Shown here: positions 1 to 11,649 of the stretch, one piece after another | Layout of the letters: every line of letters begins with the position of its first letter | Position numbering within the stretch: position 1 is the stretch's first letter | Source of the DNA: Selaginella moellendorffii | Lineage: Eukaryota; Streptophyta; Lycopodiopsida; Selaginellales; Selaginellaceae | Assembly (NCBI RefSeq): GCF_000143415.4 | Contig: NW_003314321.1 | Coordinates: 1,000,736-1,064,735, forward strand | Reading direction: 5' to 3' | DNA: 64,000 nt | Position numbers and translations under genes: made by a program | The notes under the pieces: generated by a model | What the model saw: the letters and a program-made list of their open reading frames with translations, nothing else | What the model was told of the DNA's origin: nothing | The model's database searches: none

Positions 1-1663
1 GCAAATCCATAGAACCGGTAAGCATGTTTGCCGCTGAATGTCTTTAGATCTTGTTCTTACTTTATCCCCAGGCGTTGTGCACCGTGATGTAAAGCCTTTA
101 AATTTAATTCTCGCCGGCGATACGGATACTTTTAAGCTCGTCGACCTTGGCGCATGTGTCAATCTACGGTCCGGTTACAATTACGTAAGTGACGAATTTT
201 TCGCAAATCATGCTTTTCAAATGAAAATTTCAAGTACAGGTTCCGAACGAAACAATCATGGACCCAGATTATGCACCTCCTGAGCAGTACGTCATGCCGA
301 CGAGAACGCCAAGGCTTCCTCCTGATCCACTTTGCTCGCTAATCTCGCCACTCATCTGGCTTTTGAATACTCCAGATCGTTTTGACGTATTCTCAGCTGT
401 AAGTCTCAATACGCGTGTTTCCTCTTCAGCTTCTAATTAGCTTTCGTTACAGGGTTTGGTGATGATGCAGTTGTCTGTAAAATCTTTGCGACATGAGAGT
501 GCGATGGTAATCTTTGCAGATCAAAATTTCGTGTGTTACGAGCTTATGGAGGGACGTGGCTTAACTGCAGAAGCACTTTTCTGGAGAACTTAAGCGCGCA
601 GGATACGATTTGAACAAGTGGAGGAAAAAATGCCAAGTTCCGAAGGAAGAGTTTTCCCTTTTGGATGCTGATGGTAATGATAATTGCGGCTTTACTGGAT
701 ACCATTTAACTGTTTGTGTATTGTGAAGATGGCGCTGGCTGGGAGCTTGTAACTGCTTTGCTTCAACCGCGGCACGACAAGGCATTCATGATTTGGCCCA
801 GTAAGACTGAAGCATGCATGCTAGCAGTTACTCTTGATCTGATTATTTATTTTCCAGGCCTTGTGAGAGGTCGTCCTTCTGCAGCAGCTGCACTGAAGCA
901 CCGTTTCTTTAGAGGGACTCGTCGTGTGGAGCCGATCAAGATTGAATTTCCGAAGTTTCCTCCTAACTTCGAACCAGCGGCTGTCCCGATGGCTGCGCTT
1001 TCCCTGATGGCAGAATCTGGTGCTGGAATCAAAGTGTTACAAGAGAAAGTGGTGGGCGAAATGGCTACTAAAGTCAAGAGCCCAGAGTTCACATATGCTA
1101 TTACAGCAGCTATTCCCATTGCTGCGTTGATCTGTTTGGGATTATCTTTGAGCTGGATGGTAAGTTTCTTTTCTTTCAGTTTGATTTCCGATAATACTTT
1201 CTTCTATTGGAAACAGCTGATGCAAGGGCTTCAAACGTCAGCACAGTTGTCCTACGGGGTCAGCCAGAATCTTGGGATAACTGGCCCAGCCTCGGCTGCG
1301 TTTTGCCTTTTCGTTCTCAAGTAAGTTACTCTGCGGATCATTTATGTGACTGACATCTCCAAATGCAGGCAATTGCTCGTCGGTCCAGCGGCTAAAAACA
1401 ACAAAAACGACCAGCGGAGTACCAGCACCGGACTTGCGAGCGTTTCCGGCTATGGTGAAGTGAGAAGACTAGCGGAAGAAGTTGGAGCCTTGGACACTCG
1501 CCTGGGCTCGCTTGAAGCGCTGGTGACAATCGACGGTGGAGAGTCATTGGAAGACAAGCACTATCAGCAAATTGCTCGGGTTTGTATACATGTTTGTTCT
1601 CTTCGTGGTCTCATCTCAGTTTTGTTGCAGATGCAAAGCCTGTTGGCGCAACCGCAGCGATAA
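1..1663 (+). CDS. STN7/STN8-like chloroplast protein kinase, 3' part
   Basis: Ser/Thr kinase-like protein related to the thylakoid kinases STN7/STN8; the 5' part lies outside the window. Visible exons: <1-17, 72-184, 240-398, 453-506, 571-673, 729-800, 858-1159, 1217-1320, 1369-1579, 1631-1663, all joined at GT-AG sites in one frame. Seen: catalytic loop HRDVKPLN, the metal-binding motif as VDLGA (DLG instead of DFG, as in STN7), then MDPDYAPPEQYVMP and LNTPDRFDVFSAG, which are characteristic of the STN group. After the kinase domain comes a hydrophobic stretch (AITAAIPIAALICLGL) and a charged tail predicted to be helical. Plastid location and a thylakoid phosphorylation role are inferred from the family. 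It could instead be a related plastid kinase outside the STN7/8 orthologues, since the C-terminal third was not recognised. Confidence 0.7.
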
Positions 1664-1755
1664 CTTGTAAGCGGCTTCTATTCTCAACTTCGTTCTCAGG
1701 GAAATCAATCATCCATGGCTTGAGAATAGCTTTGCAAATTTTATCTTTGTGCTAA

Positions 1756-1828
1756 GGGGATGTAGCTCAGATGGTAGAGCGCTCGCTTAGCATGCGAGAG
1801 GCACCGGGATCGATACCCGGCATCTCCA
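1756..1828 (+). tRNA. tRNA-Ala (AGC anticodon)
   Basis: A 73-nt cloverleaf without intron. The acceptor stem is GGGGATG paired with CATCTCC and includes the G3:U70 wobble pair that is the alanine identity element. The anticodon stem CTCGC/GCGAG encloses the loop TTAGCAT, giving anticodon AGC. The A box TAGCTCAGATGG and the B box GGATCGATACC (GATC in place of the usual GTTC) are both present. It lies between the STN-like gene and the DUF674 gene. Confidence 0.96.
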
Positions 1829-1978
1829 AGTCCCGGCAGGCATGTCAACCCCAAAGTTTCAAGAATTAAGTTTTCCAAATATCGGCGCGAACGACCATCC
1901 TTTTTTTTATCGTTCCTGGTGAACAGGTCCGATTCATGACTTCGCGAGCTCTGGATTTAACTTGTCGTCGCATTTGCT

Positions 1979-2738
1979 TTGTTATCTCGTTCGTTTGCTT
2001 TCACGTCGCGCTCTACGCCTTCCTCTCCTGCCGCGGAGGTGAAAGTCAATCTCCTCTACAAGAAGTCCGATCGCACTGTTCCCTTCCTCGAGGCAAAGAA
2101 AGACTTCGTTGATCTCCTCATGAGCTTTCTCGTGCTTCCGGTGGGGTCTGTGATCAGGCTCCTGCGAGCGGGCAACACTGTGGATACCGGTGTGAATAGC
2201 GCCATGGTGGGCGGTGCTGCGAAGCTGTTTGAGACCATCGAGAAGATGGATCAGTCGAGCATGGAAGTTAGCAAGACCGTTCTCACCGACCCGGTGACGG
2301 ATGCTTCCGCGTTTCGGGGAGGAAAGATTCTTACCTTAGAAGGGCCGGATTCCACTGCTCCGGTCTACAAGTGTGGGCGTCAAAACTGCTGCAATTTCAG
2401 CGCTGGCAGTACACACTTCTCATGCCATCCTGATTATTCTCATCAAGTGCTGAAGATAGGAAAATCCCCTCAAACTACTGGCTACGTCAAGGACAATGTG
2501 ATCTTCATGATCACTGACGAGCTCGAAGTCTACCCGACTTCCACGATCAAGAGCATCGTCCTGCTCAACACGCTCAAGGTGAAAACTATGGAGGTCAGCG
2601 TGGGCGTTAACGAGGTAAATTCTCAGTTTCTTCTTTTTGTTCTTCCATACTTCCCTGCTCAAGGCGTCACTGGTTTCAAAGACTGTGCTCAACGACGTCT
2701 TCAAACCTTACGTACAGCGATCTTATTTTACTTCCTAG
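1979..2738 (+). CDS. DUF674 family protein
   Basis: Plant-specific DUF674 protein of unknown function. Seen: KVNLLYKKSDRTVPF, EAKKDFVDLLMSFLVLPVG, a CGRQNCC cysteine pair, then YVKDNVIFMITDELEVYP and the C-terminal VSVGVNEASLVSKTVLNDV, all in the usual DUF674 order. An intron is called at 2615-2663 (GAG|gtaaat ... caag|GCG); the last exon ends with TAG at 2736-2738. The start is uncertain. The frame is open from a TTG at 1979 with no upstream in-frame ATG. The ATG at 1937 is in another frame and would need a weak splice (ttt|gttatc to cggag|GTG) to reach the domain. The gene may therefore have an unusual 5' exon or a frameshift. The length of about 235 residues fits one DUF674 unit. Confidence 0.75.
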
Positions 2739-3791
2739 AATAATCATGCCATGGTTTTGAAATCTTGTTCTTCTTCTTAGTTCGGGAAGGCATTCAACAC
2801 TAAAAGAGAAAATCATGACAAGTTTGTGAGAGAAAACCATGGGACATTCCCCATGTTTTCACTATTCATACTCTCAATTTCTTGTCCAAACTTGCAGAGG
2901 AATGGGTGCTCCATCCTGGGCATGCGCTGCTGGAGATTCCAGAAGACGATCTTGGATATTTTTTCCTGGAGTTTAGGCAATATGCTTTAGTTTCCGCTGG
3001 CTTCTTTTGACGGCATTCTGGCATTGAAGACTTCTTCGCTTCTCCTTTCTTGAGTTCTAAAATTTGTTGCTCAACATTTTTTTCTCTGATAGGAAATTTC
3101 CAGGTTGGAAGCACTTGGCAATGCAACTTCCAAGTCAGATCAACTAAGCAACAGAGTAGTTGGTAATCAATTCCAATGTTTCTTTTCTTGTGTTTGCACA
3201 TAATTTTATATTTATTTTACAGTGAAATATCACTACTCAAAATAGAAAAGATAAAAATATCTAAAAATTTGCTATTTCATTTTGTAATTTAATTACAAAC
3301 TACTCTAAGTGATAAGATATAAATAGATTATCTTAGCTACTGATACAAGTTACGAGAATTTGGGGAATTTTCAATTTTCAGCTCCAAGCTTTCAAGGACT
3401 CAAATCAAAGTTTACTAACCTATTGGATGTTGTTTAAGCAGGTTAATAAATTATAAGCATGTATATATTTATAAACAGAGGATTAATATAAATATATTTA
3501 AACCCTTAGATAGTAGAATATACCAAAATATCCAGGTATATTCTAAATAGATTTACTATTTTTAAACTATGACATGGCTATAGAGAGTGGTGAACTTAGT
3601 GCGAAAATCAGATATATCTACAGGATTTACCAATTTATACTATATACTATATATTAGCCCTAAGTAGTAAAGCAAACCAAAAATTAAATTCACTAGCCCA
3701 TATTTATACTAGGATCTTATTTTCTTGTTTTACAGTGTAATGATTTTCTATAAATAAATAATGATTCATATAGTAAAACTTTTATATATTC

Positions 3792-3823
<32 letters not shown>

Positions 3824-4007
3824 GGTTTAGATCCCTAATCTAGAAGCTAATCACATTGAAAGATAATCAAAATTGTGAGCTGCAAGGCCCATATATAAAG
3901 ATATACAAAAATGTACATATTTAATTAGCCCAAAGACCAATTACATTGGTTTAAATTTAAATCATCCCTGAATTTTATTTATATTTCAATAATTTTATGT
4001 GTCCAAC
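2739..4007. other. AT-rich intergenic spacer with GA microsatellite
   Basis: No gene recognised. Strongly AT-rich from about 3200, with a GA dinucleotide run at 3797-3825 and many short A/T repeats. Confidence 0.6.
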
Positions 4008-5294
4008 TCAGAGTCGTAACTCCTCCTTCATAGCTGCTCGGTCAGCAGGAGAGCGCGCCATGACTAGGTCAACCTCGTTCCCAACATCGGAAAGCCTCAC
4101 ATCCGAGTACGACGTCATTCCGGTGACATATCGCACATGAATAAAGTTACCTGCCGACATCGCCAACATCTCCTGTTTCCATTGTACCCTGTTGCCGCAA
4201 TAGATTTCCGCTAGGACAGCTTTCGCACCTATAAACTCATGTTGCACTATCTTCTTGCAAATTGCCTCATACTTCTCGGGAGAGAAGCCCATCGCAGGTG
4301 TAGCTGCGAGGCCCATTTGGATCGTTCCAAGGCTATTGCACATAACAGAATGAGCTGCTACCTTCCAGCTGATGGGGTTGTGAGCAGCAGCGCGAGCACA
4401 CAGATTAAGGAGCAGAGGAGACCCACCACATACCTCGTAGATGTCCTTCCAATCAGAGTCTCCAAACGCTGGAGGGAGTGTCCTGCCAGCAGCCGGAATA
4501 GAGTGACCATCAAAGAACTTACGTGCTTCAGATTCTGGAAAGTATCCCACACCAAACGGCTCCCAGTGTCCAGGATTGAACATGTCCCGGAGCCATACCC
4601 TGAAGAAGTCGTCCGAGCTACTGAGTATAAGATACGCCCTGTTATCCTGCTTCACCAGAGCCCTGAAGAAGCCAAAGAAGGTCTCAAGATCTTCCTTTTC
4701 CCACTTCTTCAGCCTATCAACCTGGTCGAAGATGAAGATTGGATACGTCATTTTAGTTCCGCCGATTAGTGCAGAGAAGGCGTGCATCACCTTGGCCAGA
4801 TCGCTTGCCTTAGCCTCGTTACCAAGCGGAAGAAGCTCTAAGACATCTTTCAGCGCTATGTCCACACCGAGACTCCTGCCGCCTCTCTTGAGGGTGACGG
4901 CACTCAATCCCTGCTCCACACTTTTCGCCCAACTCATCAACATATCTGTCCATCGCCAAAACATTTTCCGCATTTGGTCCGCTGCATCCTGAGGACTGCC
5001 CCACGCGTCCGTCCTCATGTCAAAGTAGAACACTGGAGAAGTGGCCGCCAATTCCTCGTCTGAAAGCCAAATCTCCTTCAGCCGCTTGAGCAGCTTAGTT
5101 TTCCCACAATCATTTGGCCCAATAACCATGGTCACAGACACCGGACGAGTAGCCAGGCGTGCCTGCAATGCCCTCAGCTCCACCTGGCGATTGAAGAAGC
5201 TTTCGTCGCCATCTTCCGGCACCACAGCTTGCAGGCCCTCGACCTTTGCAGCACGCGCATCCCAATCCAAACCACTGTCCTCGCCACTGGACAT
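4008..5294 (-). CDS. Archaeal-type P-loop ATPase (AAA/STAND-like)
   Basis: Single-exon gene of 428 residues. Seen: an N-terminal FFNRQVELRAL motif, the classic opening of archaeal-ATPase-type NTPases (FxxRexEL); Walker A GPNDCGKTKL near residue 58; Walker B FIFDQVDRL; a probable sensor in YLILSSSDDF; and a helical region with VCGGSPLLLNLCARAA, resembling the winged-helix/GxP region of STAND-like ATPases. By family this would be a nucleotide-dependent switch or chaperone-like ATPase; its actual role is unknown. GC content is far higher than the AT-rich flanks. ATG at 5294 is the first methionine of the frame. No fused effector domain is visible in the C-terminal 100 residues. Confidence 0.75.
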   Translation of the reverse strand: MSSGEDSGLDWDARAAKVEGLQAVVPEDGDESFFNRQVELRALQARLATRPVSVTMVIGPNDCGKTKLLKRLKEIWLSDEELAATSPVFYFDMRTDAWGSPQDAADQMRKMFWRWTDMLMSWAKSVEQGLSAVTLKRGGRSLGVDIALKDVLELLPLGNEAKASDLAKVMHAFSALIGGTKMTYPIFIFDQVDRLKKWEKEDLETFFGFFRALVKQDNRAYLILSSSDDFFRVWLRDMFNPGHWEPFGVGYFPESEARKFFDGHSIPAAGRTLPPAFGDSDWKDIYEVCGGSPLLLNLCARAAAHNPISWKVAAHSVMCNSLGTIQMGLAATPAMGFSPEKYEAICKKIVQHEFIGAKAVLAEIYCGNRVQWKQEMLAMSAGNFIHVRYVTGMTSYSDVRLSDVGNEVDLVMARSPADRAAMKEELRL

Positions 5295-5299
5295 TGCCG

Positions 5300-5940
5300 C
5301 TCACCTGGGTATTAATTAGGGCTCCAGATCCAGCCGTCCATTGATAAGAATCTAACGGTTTGGATTTATGCTACCAGAAGATGTTCGGTTTGCGATCCAC
5401 AGATCCTCGGTTTCCTTGTCGGAAACAGATCTTCTCGCAAGGACTCGCTGCTTGCAGGACCTCTGCTGTGATGCCATTGTTCTCAGGTGCTTTGTGACGA
5501 GGTAGCCGCTGGATCAGATATCATCAATCTGCGAGACGTAGTTTCATTAAATATCATTGAGGAGTGTGACTTTCTTGCGTTTGCATAAAATCACGTGAGC
5601 ATGAGCATGTAGGTCGTGAATGTGGTCTCATTAAGCGTCCTAGGTACAAATGTCCGTTTTTTATGCTTGCATAAACACCAAAAAGTCTTGTGGAATCTTT
5701 CAGCATGTGGATGATGTTGGTTCATAGCTTGTTGTTATTTAAGCTTAGCTTCCTAGCAGTCATTATCCCACCACTTGCTCTTGGGAAGTGTGGCAGCTGG
5801 AATCTTTGTTTGACTACCAATGTTTCTTGGGCAGCCTGAACAAGCATGGTGGTGTCTAGGTGAAGATTTCCACTTTGATTGGTTGCTGTTGATGCTGAAG
5901 TTTGTGGCAATTTAATACAGCTTTTTCACATGACAATACA
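5300..5940. other. Intergenic region, nothing recognised
   Basis: Upstream region of the ATPase gene. It has no convincing open frame, RNA or repeat. Confidence 0.4.
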
Positions 5941-8530
5941 ATGATAGAAACAAGAGAATGAGAATAAAATAAATAACTTAAATTATATAACAATACAGTT
6001 ATAGAACTCAATTCTCCCTTTCCTCAGAAATGTTATCTAAGTCATAACTAAAGCTTGGAAACACTCTCTACACATCATCCTTAATTTCCCATGTAGCTTC
6101 GTCTATGGAATAACCATTCCATTGAAATAATAACTCCCTAGTTATCTTCTGGCATGAGTTCACTAATCTTTAAGCAAAAATATTGGCTAAACCAGCCTTT
6201 TTAGCATCAATCTTTGGGATCTAGATGATGAATTAATCCATGACATCACTAGAGTGTAAACATGCTTTAAAATTGCTCACATAAAATGTTGGATGAATCT
6301 TCAAATTAGTTGGTAAGTCCAAAGTGTAAGCAAGATCCCCTATATATTATAAAATTGTTTAAAACCTCCAATACTATAGAGACAACTTAGCATTACCACT
6401 TCCTTTTAGAGACCATTATGCATTTAACAGCTTAAAGAAAACTTTGTCACCAACTTTGTACTCCTAATGATGATGATGCTCATCAGCCAATCCTCAATTT
6501 AGAGTTTGGCTCATATTTAGCTTTACTAACTTAAGCTTGCCTTGCATATCTTCCAGGAAATCACAAATATGAAGCACCTAAACCAAAGCCAAACTCAAAC
6601 TTACAAGAGACCTAAACTCATAACCATCCATTGCCATGAATAGAGATATACTATGAGTGTTTTTGTGAGCAAACTAAAGCAAAGGCAAGCACTTCTTCCA
6701 TACTCTTTGTCAAGTTAAGTTTCACACAAAAGAGCTTTTAACAATTGATTCATATGCTTTTTTTGCCCATTATGGATATTGACCACTACTCTCAACTTAG
6801 TGTCTAGCTTTTCAAAGACTGTTTGCCAAAACTAGGATATGAACTTGAAATCCCAATCACTCACAGTATTACTTGGCAAATCATAGAAACTGAATAATTG
6901 ATCTACAAATAACTAAGACACAACAACCTAAATAACATCATTTTTTTCGAAAGGTCTTGGGTAGACCTATGATAAAGTCCATCAAGATGTTATCCTACTT
7001 GTTCTCGGGTACATATACTTGATGAATTTGTCAACACGAGGAACCACTACATGTCCCTTCTTCACTAGAATTCCATTTTATATTTTGAATGATGCAAACT
7101 TTTAATAAAACATTGCAAGTTTAGCAGCTCATTATAGATGCCTGTAAGATTAAAATAAAGATCATGGAACTTGCGAGTATATGCATCCAAAGATAAAATC
7201 CCATGCCTAATCCCTACTAGTTAGTTCATGAGATCAACCTCTTCACACTTCTAATGAAGTATGGAAAACCTTTGTCAAATCATTTTAAGAAATCAGCTTG
7301 GGATTAACTTTGATGTAATTCTTCCACCACGAAAAAGCATGATCTATAAACTTCTTTAATCTTCACTTCATCTATAGAAGGGTTGTGAGACTAAACTTTC
7401 TCACAATTCCAACTAAAAATCAATCTCCCAAATATTTGGTGATGACTTCCATAACCATAATCCTTGGTATATTTAATATATCAATGGTAATCATAGATAT
7501 AAGATTAATTTAACCCTTGAGGGTTCATGTGAAGCAGGAAATCTTAGTCTTGCAAGACGACTTCCGGAAAAAACAAATAGTAACATTGATAGAATCCTTA
7601 ACCTCCTTAATATTGCTTTAAATCATAGAAATATGGCAACTTACCATATAATGACATCATCAACCTCCTCATTATAGCCATTATCATTAATGTCATACTC
7701 CTTATTAAGATTTATATCCCCATCCCCAAAAGAATGTGCTACTTTGATACCAATGAAGCAAACAAAGAATAAACCCTAAGTCCCAACCTTTTAAGGCATT
7801 ACTACCTTAAATCCCATAGGCCATAAAATATCCTTAGAATATTCCTATGGTTTGTGGGTGGATACACATCCTGAACACCTAAAGTGGATCACCAAGATCC
7901 CCCATCACTGGCCTCCTTAGCCCAATTCATTCCCAGCCCCTAGAGGGCTCCAACCTTTTGATCCATGTCTTTAATACCTTGGGTGGATCACCAAGAACCC
8001 CGCTCAACTCATTGGCTGGATGTGTGGCAGCTCCAACCCTTGGATGCCACACCCCATAACCAAATCTACTAGCTGTCCTAGCCAAGAAAGTCCCTTGGGC
8101 CATGCATGCCCTTCACACATGCATGTCACTTGTGCAGCCCTTCATAGCGAGGTAGAAAAACAAGCTTCAGTTATACAAAAAATGAAAGTGACAACAAGGA
8201 ATTCAAATAAACTCTAGCATGCCCAGCCCAGATGTGATGAGGTGCCCCTTATCTCCAGGCAAGGGTTACTAAAGTTCACACTAGGTCAAAACCTTCACTA
8301 TGCTCAAATCTTGATCACCCATGCCATTCCCAAACTGATCCTCTCCCAGCCCTAGCTCCTACCATGCCTTCCTACATCCTAAGAAGTCCCATTGCCCAAT
8401 CCTCTCTAACAAACTGGTTCTTCCTGCCACGTCGGATTCACCTGCCATGTGTCCATGTCATCTGTCTCACTTTGTTCTACGGGCTTGTTGTTGACCGCTT
8501 CACAGTTACCCTAAAATTTGATACCATGTG
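5940..8530 (-). mobile_element. Decayed Ty3/gypsy chromovirus retrotransposon
   Basis: Minus-strand conceptual translation gives ordered chromovirus pol pieces broken by stops. There is an integrase core with MDFIIGLPKT at about 6948-6992 and SDWDFKFIS at about 6840-6880. The GPY-type C-terminal region has YKVGDKVFFKLLNA at about 6430-6470, followed by AYTLDLPTNLKIHPTFYVSNFKA. The chromodomain has QWNGYSIDEATWEIKDDV at 6066-6130. Further out, about 7260-7345, a WWKNYIKVNPKL-like piece may be gag. If so, protease and reverse transcriptase are deleted. At 8509-8525 the minus strand reads a TGGTATCA start that resembles a tRNA-Met primer site next to a TCACA end, possibly the inner border of a 5' LTR. 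The second LTR was not found. Non-functional. Confidence 0.75.
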
Positions 8531-8722
8531 AGAAAATGTGAGGGAGCTGCCTGGCCACGATAGACAGAAAAGAGGATACAGTAATGCTCTTGCTATTTAT
8601 CTCACCAAAAAGACTAAGAAAGACTAAGATGGAATGGACACAACCTCCTTGCCATGGTGCCACGTAATCCAGCGCAAGTGGAGAACTCAATAGGTTCTAC
8701 AAAGTATAATACAACATGCTAC

Positions 8723-10436
8723 TCATCGAATGCTACTAGCGCTTCTGGAGAGGCCACTGGGTTTCATGTCGCTGCCGCATTTCTTGTTGGGCGATCCAAA
8801 CACCCTCCAGAAGCGCAGCGTCTCGTCCGCGGCCGCAGATGCAACGGTAGTTCCCTCCGGGCTCTACACGCAAAACAGGAAAAGCCACTGGGAAAAGCTG
8901 GAGAAGAATAATAAACCTGTGCCAAATGGATCACTCGAGCAGTATGGCCCCGGAGCTCGGCAATCCTGATCATCGACGGATACTTCCACACACACAGCTG
9001 GTTGAGGCTGTAGCCATGGCTGCTGAGAATCTCCTTTTGATGCCTGCTCCACTGTAGAGCACACACCTGGGTGAAAATATCGAGAGCTTAGCGAAGAAAA
9101 GATAGAGAGGAGCAAAGATGGAGAAGAAGAGAAGATCACCTGGGACAAGGTATCGATGCTGCTGAGACACGTCCCGGTTTGAGTGTTCCAAAACTTGATG
9201 CATCGATCCACAGTTCCACCACCCGAGGCCAGCAAGCGCGACTGGAACGGGCACCAGGCGAGTGCCTTGACAGCAGCTCGATGGCAGTCGAAGCGGAACG
9301 CACACCTGGAGCCGGGATGGATGGAATCGAACGTGGACGCCACTGCCGCGTCCCAGATGTGGAGGAGATTGTCGTTGCCGCCGCTGGCCAGCTGCTGGCC
9401 GCACGGTGACCACTTCAAGCCACACACCTCCTGGCAGTGTCCCGCGAGAACTGACGCCTTGTGTGCTCGAGCGCGCACTGCAAAGCTAATCGATCCATCA
9501 TCGGAAACAAACCAAGGTTTTACCATCGTGGTTTATAATCTTGTGGTCGCGGCTTCCGGACGACAGGAGTGATCCATTCCAAGCCAGAGACGAGACTCGT
9601 GATGAGTGACCGCGAAAGGTTCGAATCTACGTGTTCCAAGAAAGAAGAGCTTGCATGAGGAAGTTAAGATCACAAAACCTGGCTTCTGCTGGTGGCATGC
9701 CAGAGTTGGATGCATGCGCTGCTCAGTCCCACTGCGATCAATCTTCCATCGTCGGACCATGCAACGCTTGTCACCGTGTCGTGCTCCTCGCATTTGCTAA
9801 GTTGGAAGCTCTCGCCGGTGTCGGCGTCCCACAGGTAGACGGCAGAACCCAGAGCGACGGCGACTGTGTTGTTGCAACTCCAGTCCAGTAAGTTGAGGTA
9901 GTAGTCGTCCACGATCTCGGGGGCATCCAGGATTCTCTCAGGAGTCTTGCGTCACGGTTACAATGAAGAACATCGATTGACAATGTATGTACCTGGCATA
10001 TGTGTCGATGTGGTTTTTTGGAAGAAGGCAAGATGTCCAACTCTGTGTCGAGACAACGCTGGATGCTCAACGAGGGGATTTTCTTTGTGAAGGCCAGGAT
10101 CTTGGGGCTCCCCGTCTCGCAGCTTAGAAGACTCTCGGCCAGGATGCGTCTGTAATCTTCCTGGCAAGGAAACGTTAGGCGACATTGCTTCTTTGGACTC
10201 TTTACCTTAACAGGCGATGCAACCTCGGATGGAGTGTGGCTATTTTCCCTGGCTTCGTGGAGCAGATTAAAATGCGCTAGATCCAAGTCCATGGCTCCTC
10301 TGTTGGGAATGAAACGATCGCCCTGGATATCACCGATTACATGGAAGATATGAGAGGAGCTAGCTACCATGGAGATGGAAGGCCTGCGCGCCATTGGAGA
10401 GAGGGGCGCAGGGGAGAGCCGGGTCCTGCTTGCCAT
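8723..10436 (-). CDS. CDC20: CDC20, anaphase-promoting complex activator
   Basis: WD40 co-activator that brings substrates to the APC/C and is the target of the spindle checkpoint. Exons (minus): 10436-9993, 9945-9679, 9626-9524, 9477-9140, 9066-8918, 8863-8723, all GT-AG. Seen in order: C-box DRFIPNR, MAD2-binding-type motif KILAFTKK, then [16 protein letters not shown] at the start of the propeller, [52 protein letters not shown] and [12 protein letters not shown]. The protein ends in Ile-Arg, the IR tail that docks on APC3. The C-box of the CDC20 type (IPNR) and the MAD2 motif separate it from CDH1/FZR. All the docking motifs an active protein needs are intact. The spliced length of about 478 codons is normal for plants. 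Confidence 0.95.
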
Positions 10437-10439
10437 ATT

Positions 10440-11177
10440 CAGATCACAGCGCCCACCTCACACGACAGAAAAATCAGCAAGAAGATTGCCCTAATTAGAT
10501 CCAACGGCCTGGAACGTTGTCTCTTCCAACGGTCATCTTCAGCTGAAAGCTGCCATGGTTACTCAAGAATGCCAGTTCAATCTGATGCTGGACGAGACTG
10601 TTCCTTGATGTGCTGGAACAAAACATTGGTAGCGTATTGTTTTGAAAGGCTTTTCGACAATTATTTCCACACCTTTCAAGCTCATGAAGAAGAAATCGTT
10701 CTCGTCTTGCCTGCAAGAGCTTGATGTGTAGTCAAGCTTGGAAACAGAATAAACATTTGAAGAAAGCGGGCACGACTCACAGTTTCCACATCTCCTACAC
10801 TTGGGGTGGCTCGCAAGAAGCTCCCGCAAACCAGCCGACGAATGAACCAAAGGAAAGACAAGCATCATAAGCTCCAATCTCATTCGATTTATTATACCGA
10901 TCATAAGACGACATTCGTCCCTCACACAAATGCAAAACGGGAGAAAACTCGAACAAAGGGAAAAGGTACTCACAGACAGCCGCCGATAGGCTTTTCTGCA
11001 CGCGCAGTGACAGGCTGGAAGTTGAAAATGCTCCAAAACTCAATACCTTCTTCACAGGCTTTGCACGCTTCGAGGAGTAGCTTCAGCTGGAATCTCCACA
11101 GGATCAGCAGTAGCTCCAGACGTAGCCTTAGCTGGAATCTCCACGCGTAGATCAAACATCTGGAGCAGAGATTAGCA
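10440..11177. other. Unassigned region upstream of CDC20
   Basis: Short open frames occur on both strands, but none is recognised. On the minus strand around 11080-11150 a near-duplicate of about 25 nt (core GTGGAGATTCCAGCT) occurs twice, 33 bp apart. It may be part of the transcript of the small ORF that follows. Confidence 0.3.
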
Positions 11178-11594
11178 TCAAAAATCTAGAAGATCAATAA
11201 CAAAAGATGGTACTAGGCCGGGAAACAACCATAGAAAACGCGTACCTGGCTGCATCCCTGGTGAGGTCGCTGGCGGGACCATTGAGGTGTGCTCTCTCAC
11301 AGTAGCAATGTTTTCCTTGGCGCAAGCATTGCTCTGTGCGAGCGCCCTAGTGACGAAGCGCCTTCGATCGTCTTTGCCAGCATCTTCTCCACGGATCCAG
11401 TCAGAGCCTGTGGAGCCTTCCATCTTGTGCATCACGTTCATCACGGAGCCTTCAACCTTGTCAACCACGAAATGGAGAACCAGAGGCGTGGCACCAGCGA
11501 CAATCAGCGACTGCGCAAGAAAAACTGGAAGATCTGGCCACCCCATTTCAATCGATCGACCCGACAGCACAGCGTCATATATGATAGCTTGCAA
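11178..11594 (-). CDS. Hypothetical small protein, possible membrane segment
   Basis: Not recognised. The minus-strand frame has an ATG at the MGWPDLPVFLAQ segment, followed by a hydrophobic stretch (FLAQSLIVAGATPLVLHFVV) and a charged, Ala-rich C-terminal half. A GT-AG intron (CCAG|gtacgc ... ctccag|ATG, near 11250-11170) would end the protein two codons later. Coding status rests only on frame length, composition and a plausible splice site. It may be spurious. Confidence 0.3.
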   Translation of the reverse strand: MQAIIYDAVLSGRSIEMGWPDLPVFLAQSLIVAGATPLVLHFVVDKVEGSVMNVMHKMEGSTGSDWIRGEDAGKDDRRRFVTRALAQSNACAKENIATVREHTSMVPPATSPGMQPGTRFLWLFPGLVPSFVIDLLDF

Positions 11595-11649
11595 GCGATC
11601 CTTTCCAAGGGATAACTACAGCCTCGTTTGCAGGCGAGAGGGATAATTA

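Noticed and set aside
3797-3825. CRISPR-like or regulatory repeat from the GA run
   Set aside because: Plain dinucleotide microsatellite without spacers; no CRISPR array is present in the window.
8020-8217. Possible small gene before the chromovirus primer site
   Set aside because: Short, Cys/His/Pro-rich frame in retrotransposon-derived sequence, no motif and no splice context.
9618-9630. GGTTCGAATCT on the minus strand read as a third tRNA/SINE B box near CDC20
   Set aside because: It is the start of CDC20 exon 3 (acceptor plus IRTF codons) and has no A box or SINE tail.
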